NCBI RefSeq assembly: GCF_014109765.1
Contig: NZ_CP059139.1
Coordinates: forward strand, 1,364,001 to 1,428,000
Reading direction: 5' to 3'
Source: Pseudomonas berkeleyensis
GTDB lineage: Bacteria; Pseudomonadota; Gammaproteobacteria; Pseudomonadales; Pseudomonadaceae
DNA: 64,000 nt
Shown one piece after another: positions 46,926 to 56,302 of this stretch. The notes under the pieces were generated by a model, which was not told the DNA's origin, made no database searches, and saw only the letters and a program-made list of their open reading frames with translations. Every line of letters starts with the position of its first letter. Within the stretch, counting starts at the first letter, position 1. The translations under genes were made by a program, and so were the position numbers.

Positions 46926-47498
46926 ATGCGCCGTTCGCTATTCGCCCTGCTGCTTGCCGTCGCCTTGCCCGTTCACGCCGACTGGTACCTGGACAACGAG
47001 TCCTCGCGGCTGTCGTTCATCTCCACCCATTCCGGCAGTCAGTCGGAAGTGCATCGTTTCCTCACCCTGCATGGGCAGATCGGCGGTGATGGTCGCGTTC
47101 GTCTGCGCATCGATCTCGACTCGCTGAGTACTGGCGTCGCCCTGCGTGATGAGCGTCTGCGTGCGATGCTGTTCGACACTGCGCGCCTGCCCGAGGCGCG
47201 CATCAGCGCCCAGGTCAACCTGCCCTTGCTCACCGATCTGGCGCCTGGCGCGCAGCTGGAACTGCGCCTGCCGCTGCAATTGACCCTCAACGAACGTACG
47301 CGCGAGCTGGAGTCGGAGCTGCTGGTGACCCGCCTCGACGAACGCCGTTTCCAGGTGGTGACCCTGGCGCCGCTGGTGCTGCATGCCGAGGACTATGGCC
47401 TGGCCAGCGGCATCGACGCCTTGCGCAAGATCGCGGATCTGCCTGCCATCAGCCTGTCGGTGCCGGTTGGCGCCGTGCTGATTTTCACGGCGCGCTGA
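46926..47498 (+). CDS. YceI family protein
   Basis: A 190-residue exported protein: signal peptide ending PVHA, then DWYLDNESSRLSFISTHSG, the first strands of the YceI lipocalin-like barrel that binds isoprenoid or other lipid. ATG at 46926 fits the signal peptide; the frame opens earlier at 46854. It ends 7 bp before the cardiolipin synthase-like gene, so they form an operon. Confidence 0.85.
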   Translation: MRRSLFALLLAVALPVHADWYLDNESSRLSFISTHSGSQSEVHRFLTLHGQIGGDGRVRLRIDLDSLSTGVALRDERLRAMLFDTARLPEARISAQVNLPLLTDLAPGAQLELRLPLQLTLNERTRELESELLVTRLDERRFQVVTLAPLVLHAEDYGLASGIDALRKIADLPAISLSVPVGAVLIFTAR

Positions 47499-47505
47499 GC
47501 ACCTG

Positions 47506-48654
47506 ATGCGCGGCAGTATCTTTCCCTGGCGCGGGGGTAACCGCTTCGAGTTGTTGCTCGACGGCCAGGTGTTCTTCCCGCGCATGCTTGCCGCCATCGA
47601 GGCAGCCGAGCGCCAGGTCGAGATCGAGCTGTACCTGGTCGAGGACGGGCAGTGCAGTGAACGCCTGACCGATGCCCTGTGCCGGGCTTGCGCTCGTGGC
47701 GTGGTCGTGCGTGGGCTGTTCGACGCCTATGGCGCCGCCGGCCTCGGTGCGTCCCTGCGTGCGCGCTTGCAGGCTGCTGGCGTGCAACTGCGCTGGTACA
47801 ACCCGGTACGCTGGCGCCGTGGCATTCGCAACTTTCACCGCGACCACCGCAAGCTGCTGGTGGTCGACAGTCGCCTGGCTTATGTCGGCGGCACGGGTTC
47901 CACCGATGAGTTCTGGCTGCCGGATGCTCCGCTCAGCCCCTGGCACGAAGCCATGGTGGAGATCGAAGGGCCATTGGTCGGCGACTGGCAGCAGTTGTTC
48001 GAACATCAATGGCGCGCGCGTTTTTCCTGGCGCCCTAGCCATCAACCGGCCCCGTTGACGCTGCCCGAATGCCCGCCGGTAGGCATTGGCCTGGGGCGTG
48101 TGGCCTATGCCGATGCGGCGCAGCATCGCGACATCCTGCTGTCGCTGCTGCGTGCACTGCGGGGTGCCAAGCAGCGGGTCTGGCTGGCCACGCCGTATTT
48201 CCTGCCGACCTGGAAGATCCGCCGCGCACTGCGCCGTGCGGCGGCGCGGGGTGTCGAGGTGCGCCTGTTGCTGGCCGGGCGCAACACCGATCATCCGCCG
48301 GTGCGGTTTGCCGGGCAGCGCTACTACCCCAAATTGCTCAAGGCCGGTGTGCGTATCTTCGAATACCAGCCGCGCTTTCTGCACCTGAAAATGGTGCTGG
48401 TGGACGACTGGGTCAGCGTCGGCTCGTGCAACTTCGATCACTGGAACCTGCGCTTCAACCTCGACGCCAATGTCGAGGCGCTCGACCCGGCCTTCACCCG
48501 CGCAGTAGCGGCCAGCTTCATCGAAGACTTCGGCGCCAGCCGCGAGATCACCCTCGAGGATTGGCGCCAGCGGCCCTGGTGGCGGCGTGCGCAACAACGC
48601 TTGTGGGGTTGGCTGGATCGCCTGGCGGTGAACCTGCTCGACCGCTGGCGCTAG
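47506..48654 (+). CDS. Cardiolipin synthase-like phospholipase D protein
   Basis: A 382-residue PLD-superfamily enzyme. Two HKD motifs are present: HRKLLVVD (about 124-131) and HLKMVLVD (about 296-303), followed by GS and SxxN segments. It lacks the N-terminal membrane helices of ClsA, which makes it ClsB-like, joining two phospholipids into cardiolipin. The C-terminal end is basic and Trp-rich, probably membrane-associated. The gene follows YceI by 7 bp. Confidence 0.88.
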   Translation: MRGSIFPWRGGNRFELLLDGQVFFPRMLAAIEAAERQVEIELYLVEDGQCSERLTDALCRACARGVVVRGLFDAYGAAGLGASLRARLQAAGVQLRWYNPVRWRRGIRNFHRDHRKLLVVDSRLAYVGGTGSTDEFWLPDAPLSPWHEAMVEIEGPLVGDWQQLFEHQWRARFSWRPSHQPAPLTLPECPPVGIGLGRVAYADAAQHRDILLSLLRALRGAKQRVWLATPYFLPTWKIRRALRRAAARGVEVRLLLAGRNTDHPPVRFAGQRYYPKLLKAGVRIFEYQPRFLHLKMVLVDDWVSVGSCNFDHWNLRFNLDANVEALDPAFTRAVAASFIEDFGASREITLEDWRQRPWWRRAQQRLWGWLDRLAVNLLDRWR

Positions 48655-48860
48655 GCTGCATGCACTTGCCGCAACGTCGAGGAATGCTTAAGGTGCCAGG
48701 CCTGCATGATGGTTTCTGGTGGCTTTGGCCGAGACCTGCACCATAAGGATTGTGATATGTGCACTGAGCGAGTTCCCGCTGAGAGGCGTTTTCCGTCTCA
48801 TCGACCGTTACCGATGCTTTGTTCCGGATTTTATGGCGAGCGGAGCTGCCGGAGGGTCGA

Positions 48861-49202
48861 ATGCGTCCACTGATCCTTCTGAATCAACTGACGATTGTCC
48901 TGCTCTACCTGGCGGCGCTGCTGTTCGTGGGTGGTGTCACCTTGGCCCTTTTCATCAGTCCCAGCCATGTTCCCCTGGCCTTGGTCGCTGCCCTTCTGAC
49001 GCTGATTTTCACCATCCCAATTTCCCTGTTCTGCCTGGTCAGTGCTTGTAGAAAAGGCTGTATCAGCCACAGCTACGTCGTTTTTTCCGTGCTGATCTCC
49101 TGTTTTATTGCCGGGCTCGGGTGGGCCGTTATTCCCTTTGTATTGAGGCGGGATCTCGCCGATCACCTGAGCGGATCGGCTGTCACGGAAGAGGTGGGCT
49201 GA
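48861..49202 (+). CDS. Small membrane protein
   Basis: A 113-residue protein with three hydrophobic helices (about residues 8-30, 38-58 and 70-92). I do not recognise it. ATG at 48861 has GGAGGG before it; the frame opens at 48819. It lies 46 bp before the DUF805 gene, with which it may be co-transcribed. Confidence 0.6.
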   Translation: MRPLILLNQLTIVLLYLAALLFVGGVTLALFISPSHVPLALVAALLTLIFTIPISLFCLVSACRKGCISHSYVVFSVLISCFIAGLGWAVIPFVLRRDLADHLSGSAVTEEVG

Positions 49203-49248
49203 CATCCTGTGCCTGCCAGTTTGGAAACCCTCAATATAAGGATTTGTT

Positions 49249-49860
49249 GTGAGAGAGAGATTCGAACCCGTACTGGAATCGGCCACTAGTGTCGATGAGG
49301 AACCGGATTATTACCGGGTCAGTGAGGCAGCATTGAACTATGACATGCCGGCTTACTCGCCTTTGCCGAGACTCTTCGACTTTTCTGGACGCCTTTCTCT
49401 GTCGCGCTACTGGCTGTTCCATGTGCCCTTTGTTTTCGTCATACCGACAGCGTTGATCGTTTTTCTCGTGTTGGGGCTTCAGCATCAACTGGTGGTGATG
49501 GGTATCGCCCTGGCTGTGGTGCTGCTGGTCTCGTGCCTGTTGTTCTGCTCGCTGCTGATGCGTCGTGCACGGGATCTGGGTTGGAGCCCGATATGGGGAG
49601 TGATTGCCGCTCTGCTGCCGGTGCTGGGAACCCTGGTTCTTCTGCTGTTGGTCGTGTTGCCTGGGCGGGAGCGCAGCAACCATTTCGGTTCCCCAAATCC
49701 GCCTATGAGCCGTCTTGCCAAAGTACTGCTTGGCTTGCTGGTACTGGGGGCATTCGCTGCGTCATTCCTGCTGGCGTTTTATCTGCCGCAATACCTGCCG
49801 ACCACTCTGGTCGGTGAGCTCAACGTCTTTACCGACGCGCCGGAGACGGCGGTTCCCTGA
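49249..49860 (+). CDS. DUF805 family membrane protein
   Basis: A 203-residue protein. FDFSGRLSLSRYW, RRARDLGW and the SNHFGSPNP turn are the DUF805 marks, with four helices and one added C-terminal helix. The function is unknown. The start is GTG at 49249 with AAGGA 8 bases upstream. The 45-residue N-terminal extension is cytoplasmic and acidic. Confidence 0.8.
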   Translation: MRERFEPVLESATSVDEEPDYYRVSEAALNYDMPAYSPLPRLFDFSGRLSLSRYWLFHVPFVFVIPTALIVFLVLGLQHQLVVMGIALAVVLLVSCLLFCSLLMRRARDLGWSPIWGVIAALLPVLGTLVLLLLVVLPGRERSNHFGSPNPPMSRLAKVLLGLLVLGAFAASFLLAFYLPQYLPTTLVGELNVFTDAPETAVP

Positions 49861-49873
49861 AGTTCTTGTTGCT

Positions 49874-49906
49874 CAGGCGTGGATCGACAGTCGTGATCCA
49901 CGCCTG
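49874..49906 (+). terminator. Hairpin after the DUF805 gene
   Basis: CAGGCGTGGATC and its exact inverse form a 12-bp stem with a 9-nt loop, 14 bp past the stop. No T-tract. Confidence 0.5.
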
Positions 49907-50099
49907 GCCTGACATAAATAGTTCCCCACCTGCCTGATGGCCCATCATTCAGCAAGCCAAGGTCGGCCTGTGCGCGCCCGCGCCAGGGCGGCGTTCATCC
50001 TTTCGGGCGACAGATGAAATCCCTCCTTGGTGCGCTTATCCGGGCTGTGGTCGCTGCGTAGGGTTCCCTGCAGTTGCACCCCCATCTCAGGAGACCCGC

Positions 50100-51896
50100 A
50101 TGACAAGAACAACAGGGCCCGGACTATTCCAGCCGCACACCTTGGCTTTGGCCGTCGCCGTCGGTTTCGCCGCTCCGGCGCAGGCCGTCAATTTCAACAT
50201 CGGTGAGATCGAAGGACAGTTCGACAGCTCGCTGTCGGTCGGTGCCAGTTGGTCGATGCGCAGTCCGGATCGCGATCTGATCGGCCCCAACAACGGTGGC
50301 CAGGGCCAGGCGCAGACCGGTGACGATGGCCGTCTGAATTTCAAGAAGGGCGAGACCTTCTCGAAGATCTTCAAGGGCATCCACGATCTCGAACTGCGTT
50401 ATCGCGACACCGGCGCCTTCGTTCGCGGCAAGTACTGGTACGACTTCGAACTCAAGGACGAGAGTCGCCTGTTCAAGGACATCGACGACCACAACCGCAA
50501 GGAGGGCGCCAAGGCCTCCGGGGCGGAAATCCTCGATGCCTTCCTCTATCACAACTACGCCATCGGCGATCTGCCCGGCACCGTGCGGGTTGGCAAGCAG
50601 GTGGTGAGCTGGGGGGAGAGCACCTTCATCGGCAACAGCATCAACTCGATCAACCCCATCGACGTGGCCGCCTTCCGCCGCCCCGGCGCGGAGATCAAGG
50701 AAGGGCTGATTCCGGTGAACATGCTCTACCTGTCGCAGAGCCTCAGCGACCGCCTGAGCATGGAGGCCTTCTATCAGTTGGAGTGGGATCAGACCATCCT
50801 CGACAACTGCGGCACCTTCTTCTCCACCGCCGATGTGGCTGCCGACGGCTGCGACAGCGGCTATCACATCGGTTCGCCGGCCATCGCGCCGTTACAACCG
50901 ATTGCCGCCGCATTCGGCCAGGGTTTCCAGGTCGACAGCGAAGGGGTGATCCTGCCGCGCGCCGGTGACCGTGATGCACGCGACAGCGGCCAGTGGGGCC
51001 TGGCCCTGCGCTGGCTGGGTGACGAGACCGAGTACGGCCTGTACTTCATGAACTATCACAGCCGTACGCCCATCGTCAGCACGCAGAATGCCGGGCAGGC
51101 GACCCTGAATGCGCTGCCGGGAATCATCGGCACCGCCAACGGCATCGTACCGGGCAGCGGGGCTGGTCTGGCACAGAGCGTGATGCTCGGTAACGGCCGC
51201 TACTACCTCGAATACCCCGAAGACATCCGGCTGTACGGCCTGAGCTTCTCCACCACCTTGCCCACCGGCACCGCCTGGGCAGGGGAACTCAGCTACCGGC
51301 CGAACCTGCCCCTGCAGATCAACACCACCGACATGACCCTGAGCCTGCTCAACCCCATCACGAATGGCGCTGCTGCACCGGTCGTGGCTGGCCCTGGCCA
51401 GGACAACATCGGTTATCGGCGCAAGGAAGTCACCCAGGTGCAGACCACCTTCACCCATTTCTTCGATCAGGTGATGGGGGCCGGGCGCTTCACCCTGGTG
51501 GGCGAGATCGGCGTGGCCCATGTCGGTGGGCTGGAGAGCCGTGAAGACCTGCGGTATGGCCGCGATTCGCTGTTCGGAGCCTATGGCTTCCGCGGCGACA
51601 CCGATGGCTTCGTCACCAGCACCTCCTGGGGCTACCGCGTACGCGGCATCTGGGAATACAGCAACGTGTTCGCCGGGGTGAACCTCAAGCCGAACATCTC
51701 CTGGTCGCACGACGTCGACGGCTACGGCCCCAATGGTCTGTTCAACGAGGGTGCCAAGGCCGTGAGCTTCGGCATCGACGCCGACTACCGCAATACCTAC
51801 ACCGCCAGCCTGTCGTACACCGACTTCTTCGGCGGCGATTACAACGTCGCGGTCGACCGCGACTTCCTGGCGCTCAGCTTCGGCGTGAGCTTCTAG
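50100..51896 (+). CDS. DUF1302 family outer membrane protein
   Basis: A 598-residue exported protein. The signal peptide ends AAPAQA; the mature part begins VNFNIGEIEGQFDSSLSVGASW and is rich in amphipathic beta strands, ending in LSFGVSF with a terminal Phe, as in outer membrane barrels. DUF1302 proteins pair with DUF1329 proteins in pseudomonads, sometimes in clusters for hydrophobic or steroid-like substrates. The role here is unknown. CAGGAG precedes the ATG. Confidence 0.88.
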   Translation: MTRTTGPGLFQPHTLALAVAVGFAAPAQAVNFNIGEIEGQFDSSLSVGASWSMRSPDRDLIGPNNGGQGQAQTGDDGRLNFKKGETFSKIFKGIHDLELRYRDTGAFVRGKYWYDFELKDESRLFKDIDDHNRKEGAKASGAEILDAFLYHNYAIGDLPGTVRVGKQVVSWGESTFIGNSINSINPIDVAAFRRPGAEIKEGLIPVNMLYLSQSLSDRLSMEAFYQLEWDQTILDNCGTFFSTADVAADGCDSGYHIGSPAIAPLQPIAAAFGQGFQVDSEGVILPRAGDRDARDSGQWGLALRWLGDETEYGLYFMNYHSRTPIVSTQNAGQATLNALPGIIGTANGIVPGSGAGLAQSVMLGNGRYYLEYPEDIRLYGLSFSTTLPTGTAWAGELSYRPNLPLQINTTDMTLSLLNPITNGAAAPVVAGPGQDNIGYRRKEVTQVQTTFTHFFDQVMGAGRFTLVGEIGVAHVGGLESREDLRYGRDSLFGAYGFRGDTDGFVTSTSWGYRVRGIWEYSNVFAGVNLKPNISWSHDVDGYGPNGLFNEGAKAVSFGIDADYRNTYTASLSYTDFFGGDYNVAVDRDFLALSFGVSF

Positions 51897-51923
51897 GCCA
51901 TCAGGATCAGTTGAGGAATGCAG

Positions 51924-53291
51924 ATGAATACAACCCTGAAGATGCTCGGCGCACTGTCCCTGAGCCTGCTGGCCAGCGGCGTGCTGGCCGCGGTCAGCGA
52001 GCAGGAGGCAGCCAAGCTCGGTACCAGCCTGACCCCGCTGGGTGGCGAGATGGCCGGCAACGCGGCCGGCACCATCCCCGCCTGGACGGGCGGTCTGGCC
52101 ACCGATGCGGGCCAGGTCGATGCCCGTGGTTTTCTCAGTGACCCCTTTGCCGGCGAACAACCGCTGTTCACCATCACCGCACAGAACCTGGAGCAGTACC
52201 GCGAGCAACTGTCGGCCGGGCAACTGGCGATGTTCGCACGCTACCCGGAAACCTACCGCATGCCGGTGTTCCCGACGCACCGCAGCACGGCGGTGCCGGA
52301 TTCGATCAACGCAGCTGCCAAGACCAGCGCGTTGAAAACCGGGCTGCGCGATGGCGGCAACGGCCTGACCGGCTTCACCGACAGTCGCTACTACGCCTTC
52401 CCGATCCCGCAGAACGGCCTGGAGGTGGTGTGGAACCACATCACCCGTTACCGCGGCGGTAACCTCAAGCGCACCATCGTGCAGGCCTCGCCGCAGACCA
52501 ACGGCGCCTACACCCTGGTGAACTTCGAGGACGAAGTGGCGTTCCCGGAGAACATTCCCGACATCGATCCGGGCAAGGCGGAGAACGCGCTGCTGTTCTT
52601 CAAGCAGCGGGTCACTGCGCCCTCACGCCTGGCCGGTAACGTGCTGCTGGTGCACGACTCGCTCGATCAGGTGGCCGAGCCGCGTATGGCCTGGCTGTAC
52701 AACGCCGGTCAGCGTCGTGTGCGTCGCGCGCCACAGGTGGCCTATGACGGCCCTGGCACCGCGTCGGATGGCCTGCGCACCTCGGACAACTTCGACATGT
52801 TCAACGGCGCGCCGGATCGCTACGAGTGGAAGCTGGTGGGCAAGCGCGAGCTGTACATTCCCTACAACAACTACCGCCTGGCGCTGCCGAGCGTGAAGTA
52901 CGCCGACATCCTCAAGGCTGGGCATATCAACCAGGATCTGACCCGCTATGAGCTGCATCGCGTGTGGGAAGTGGAAGCGACACTGAAGTCCGGCGAACGC
53001 AACATCTACGCCAAGCGCCGCTTCTACGTCGACGAGGACTCCTGGCAGATCGCCCTGTCCGAGCACTATGACGGTCGTGGTCAGCTCTGGCGTATCGGTG
53101 AGGCGATGCTGCTGCAGCACTACGCGCAGAAGATCCCGGTCTATGCCCTGGAGGCGCTGTATGACGTCATCGCCGGTCGCTACGTCGCGGTTGGCATGGC
53201 CAACGAGGAGAAGATGTCGATCCAGTACGGCACTCAGGCCTCGGCCAAGGACTTCACGCCGGCAGCCCTGCGTAACGCCGGCGTGCGCTGA
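51924..53291 (+). CDS. DUF1329 family exported protein
   Basis: A 455-residue exported protein with a signal peptide ending GVLAA, then SEQEAAKLGTSLTPLGGEMA and GTIPAWTGG, typical of DUF1329; the fold resembles LolA/outer-membrane lipoprotein carriers. It starts 27 bp after the DUF1302 gene. Two in-frame ATGs exist; the one at 51924 has better spacing from GAGGA than that at 51918. Probably a periplasmic partner of the DUF1302 barrel. Confidence 0.88.
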   Translation: MNTTLKMLGALSLSLLASGVLAAVSEQEAAKLGTSLTPLGGEMAGNAAGTIPAWTGGLATDAGQVDARGFLSDPFAGEQPLFTITAQNLEQYREQLSAGQLAMFARYPETYRMPVFPTHRSTAVPDSINAAAKTSALKTGLRDGGNGLTGFTDSRYYAFPIPQNGLEVVWNHITRYRGGNLKRTIVQASPQTNGAYTLVNFEDEVAFPENIPDIDPGKAENALLFFKQRVTAPSRLAGNVLLVHDSLDQVAEPRMAWLYNAGQRRVRRAPQVAYDGPGTASDGLRTSDNFDMFNGAPDRYEWKLVGKRELYIPYNNYRLALPSVKYADILKAGHINQDLTRYELHRVWEVEATLKSGERNIYAKRRFYVDEDSWQIALSEHYDGRGQLWRIGEAMLLQHYAQKIPVYALEALYDVIAGRYVAVGMANEEKMSIQYGTQASAKDFTPAALRNAGVR

Positions 53292-53311
53292 ACCCGGCGC
53301 GTTCGAACGAA

Positions 53312-53343
53312 GCCGGTGCCGCCCTGTGCGGCACCGGCTTTTT
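53312..53343 (+). terminator. Intrinsic terminator after DUF1329
   Basis: GCCGGTGCCGC and its inverse (11-bp stem, 5-nt loop) followed by TTTTT, 20 bp past the stop. It separates the DUF1302/1329 pair from the regulator gene. Confidence 0.9.
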
Positions 53344-53460
53344 GCTGTGTGCCGGTCTCGTGTGAATCTCTCGCCATAAGCGACAAGGGGTGGTCGTGAG
53401 AGGTGAGCGGGGTACCATCACCGGGTGGTTCAACAATGACAAGCAGAGAGAACCGCTGCC

Positions 53461-56067
53461 ATGCCGACCCTCGCCATCGCCCGCCCAGGCGCGGTGCCGC
53501 TACAACCTGCCGATTTGCCACGGCTGCCGCCGTGTGTGGTTTCCCGTCCTGCGCTGCTGCAGCGCCTGCTCGCCAGTGAGGCGCGTCTGCGCCTGCTGTG
53601 CGCGCCTGCCGGTACCGGCAAGAGCGTGCTGCTCGGCCAGTGCGCCCGCCACACGCCGACGGCCGTCGAACGGGTATGGCTCGACCTCGGTGGCCGTAGC
53701 CTGACGCCGGCACAGTTGTGCAAGCGACTGGCCGCCGCCCTGCAGGTGCCGATGGAGGACGCCGGCGAAGCCGCGTTGCTCGATCTGTTGCACGCGCGCT
53801 CGGGACGCTTGTGGGTGTTCATCGACGATTACCCGCGTCAGGCTGACGATGTGCTCGATGCTTGCCTCGACCGGCTGTTCGCCGCGGCGCCGCAGCAGGT
53901 CACCTGGTGGGTCGGCAGCCGTCGCACACCGGCCTGGAACCTGCCACGGTTGTTGCTGCAGGGCGATCTGCTGGAACTCAAGGGCGAAGAGCTGGCGCTG
54001 GATGACGCGGCGCTGAGCGAGCTGCTGGTGGCGCTGCAAGTGAGCCTTGCCGAGGACTGTCGGCAGACGCTGCTGCAACGCAGCGAAGGCTGGCTGGCGG
54101 CGATCCGCCTTTTGCTGCTCGATGCCGACGAGGATGCGCTGCGCCAGCGTCTGCAGGATGGCTGCCCGGTGCTGCGCGATTACGTACAGCGCGAGGTGCT
54201 GCTCGATCTGGACGAGGAGCTGCGCGGCGACCTGCATGCCTTGGCCTTGCTGCCGCGTTTTTCCCTGTCGCTCTGCGAGCACCTGCTCGAAGGCCGCGGC
54301 AGTGAGCTGCTGGCCGAACTGCAGCGACGCCAGCTGTTCGTGCGCAGCCTCGACAGCAGCGGCACCTGGTTCCGCCTGTGGCGGCCGCTGGCCGAAGTGC
54401 TGCGGCGCTTGCCAGGCGCTCCGCTGCCGGCCTCGATTCATGTACGCGCCTGCCAGTGGTTCGCCCAGCACGGCGATATTCGCGAAGCCGTCGAGCATGC
54501 CTTGCAGGCCGGGCAGGTTGAGGTCGCGGTCAACTATCTGCAGCGTTTCAGCCAGGAGCAGTTGCTGCAGGGGCATTCGGTGGCGCAACTGCTGCAATGG
54601 CGCGAAGAGCTGCCGGATTGGTTGTTCGCCAGTTCACCACGACTGATCGTGTTGCAGGCCTGGGCGTTGATCATCTGCGCGCGCTTTGACGAAGCCAGAG
54701 CCTGCATCAAAGGCCTGACGCATTTCATGCCGCAACCCGATGAGCGCCGCCAGCGCAAACTGGTCGCCCACTGGCAGGCGTTGATGGGTGTACTGGCCCG
54801 GCAATGCGGCCGGCGCGATGCGCGGATGCACTGCGAGGAAGCCCTGCAGATGCTGGACGAGGGCAGTTGGTCGCAGCGCGTGCTCTGCTATCAGGCGCTG
54901 GCCCAGCAGCATATGGCCGAACATGCTCTGGAGCAGGCCAAGCAGGCGCTGGATCAGGGCCTGCGCCTGGCACGGCTGCATGGCAGCCTGATCTTCGAAG
55001 CGCTGCTCAATACCGACCACTGCCTGCTGCTGCAGATGCGTGGCGAGGCCGGGCGTGCGGCCGAGTTGGCCGAGCAGTCCCTGGCACTGCTGCGCGAGCG
55101 CTTCAGCCACAGCCCGGTGGTCGCCCGCCTGCTGCTGGTGCGGGCCAGCCTGCTGGCGCGCCAGGGCCTGGATGAAGCGGCGCAGCAGGCGTATCGCCTG
55201 GGGCTGCAGGAAGCCGAGCATTGCGAGGATGCCTACATCATCTCCGGCTACCTTGGTCTGCTGGAACTGGCCGAGAGCCGTGGTGATCTCGACGAGGCGC
55301 ATCAGTGGTTGCAGCAGGCTGAGCGGGTGATGCAGTGGTCGCACGTGCCGGAGGTGCGTTATCGCGGTGTGCTGCAGTTGCAGGCAGGGCGGCTGTTGCT
55401 ACGTCAGGGCCAGACCGGGCGCGCGCGGGAACTGTTCGCCCAGACGCTGCAGCAACTGCAGCAACGCCAGCAACTGGCGCCGTCGGAGTTCTACGATCTG
55501 CTGCCGCGCTTGCGTCGCTATCTGGCGATCAGCGATCTGTTGCTCGGCCACCACGCTGCTGCCGAGCATGCATTGCGTCTGTTGCTGGATGAGTGCCAGC
55601 TTGCCGGGCACCGTAGCCTGGCCTGCGAATGCCGGGTCAGCCTGGCCGAGGCGCTGCTCGTGCAGGGGCAGCAAGAGCAGGCCGACAGCCTGTTGCAGCA
55701 GGCGCTCGGCGAGGCGCGGCAGTTGCGCCTGCTGCGGCCATTACAGGAGCTGCAACAGCGTCAGGCGCAGTGGCTGGAGCGGTTGTTGCCGAGCGAGGCT
55801 GGGCAGAGCCTGCATCAGCGTCTGTTCGAGCCGGCGCCTGCGCTGGGGGAGCCGGCCAGTGCCGGTACCGCGTTGCTCAGCTCGCGCGAACTGGCGGTGC
55901 TGCAACTGATCGCACAGGGCTATTCCAACCAGGAAATCGCCGACCGACTGTTCATCTCGCTGCACACGGTCAAGACCCATGCGCGGCGCATCAACGTCAA
56001 GCTCGGTGTGCAGAGGCGCACTCAAGCGGTGGCCATGGCCAAGGCGCAGGGGTTGATGGGGGATTGA
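53461..56067 (+). CDS. MalT-like LuxR family ATP-dependent regulator
   Basis: An 868-residue protein. Walker A is at residues 49-56 (PAGTGKSV), followed by a STAND-type NTPase domain. Long helical repeats follow (TPR/MalT type, about 330-780) and the last 65 residues are a LuxR helix-turn-helix (LSSRELAVLQLIAQGYSNQE). It should be activated by a ligand through the repeats. It lies 170 bp after the DUF1329 gene and is the probable activator of that pair. Confidence 0.9.
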   Translation: MPTLAIARPGAVPLQPADLPRLPPCVVSRPALLQRLLASEARLRLLCAPAGTGKSVLLGQCARHTPTAVERVWLDLGGRSLTPAQLCKRLAAALQVPMEDAGEAALLDLLHARSGRLWVFIDDYPRQADDVLDACLDRLFAAAPQQVTWWVGSRRTPAWNLPRLLLQGDLLELKGEELALDDAALSELLVALQVSLAEDCRQTLLQRSEGWLAAIRLLLLDADEDALRQRLQDGCPVLRDYVQREVLLDLDEELRGDLHALALLPRFSLSLCEHLLEGRGSELLAELQRRQLFVRSLDSSGTWFRLWRPLAEVLRRLPGAPLPASIHVRACQWFAQHGDIREAVEHALQAGQVEVAVNYLQRFSQEQLLQGHSVAQLLQWREELPDWLFASSPRLIVLQAWALIICARFDEARACIKGLTHFMPQPDERRQRKLVAHWQALMGVLARQCGRRDARMHCEEALQMLDEGSWSQRVLCYQALAQQHMAEHALEQAKQALDQGLRLARLHGSLIFEALLNTDHCLLLQMRGEAGRAAELAEQSLALLRERFSHSPVVARLLLVRASLLARQGLDEAAQQAYRLGLQEAEHCEDAYIISGYLGLLELAESRGDLDEAHQWLQQAERVMQWSHVPEVRYRGVLQLQAGRLLLRQGQTGRARELFAQTLQQLQQRQQLAPSEFYDLLPRLRRYLAISDLLLGHHAAAEHALRLLLDECQLAGHRSLACECRVSLAEALLVQGQQEQADSLLQQALGEARQLRLLRPLQELQQRQAQWLERLLPSEAGQSLHQRLFEPAPALGEPASAGTALLSSRELAVLQLIAQGYSNQEIADRLFISLHTVKTHARRINVKLGVQRRTQAVAMAKAQGLMGD

Positions 56068-56162
56068 GTTCGGCACCGCCTGCTACGCGTCGGTGCTGCT
56101 TCTGCTCTGCCTTGCATCGCTCTAGCAACGTGTTGATCGCGAGCGGGTAACGGCTGGGGAAC

Positions 56163-56218
56163 CGTAGGGAGGGTGCAACCCGCCGGTGCCTGTGGTGGCG
56201 GGTTGCACCCGTCCTACG
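56163..56218. repeat. REP-type pair, TAGGGCGGGT family
   Basis: CGTAGGGAGGGTGCAACCCG at 56163 (to 56184) and its inverse at 56197-56218. It directly precedes the thiolase remnant, as an identical arrangement precedes the intact thiolase end. Confidence 0.75.
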
Positions 56219-56228
56219 TTTTCTTGCG

Positions 56229-56302
56229 TCTTACTCGCGTTCGATGGCCTGGCCGTCACCGATGCACAGGATGGCCAGGCCTTTCTTGACTTCGTTGTGC
56301 GG
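56229..56302 (-). pseudogene. Remnant of a thiolase 3' end
   Basis: The minus strand reads VKKGLAILCIGDGQ then AIERE and a stop. The intact atoB ends [14 protein letters not shown] with GVAL before AIERE, so the remnant has lost four codons in frame. Only about 24 codons remain, and no thiolase upstream part exists. It sits just after atoE. Confidence 0.75.
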
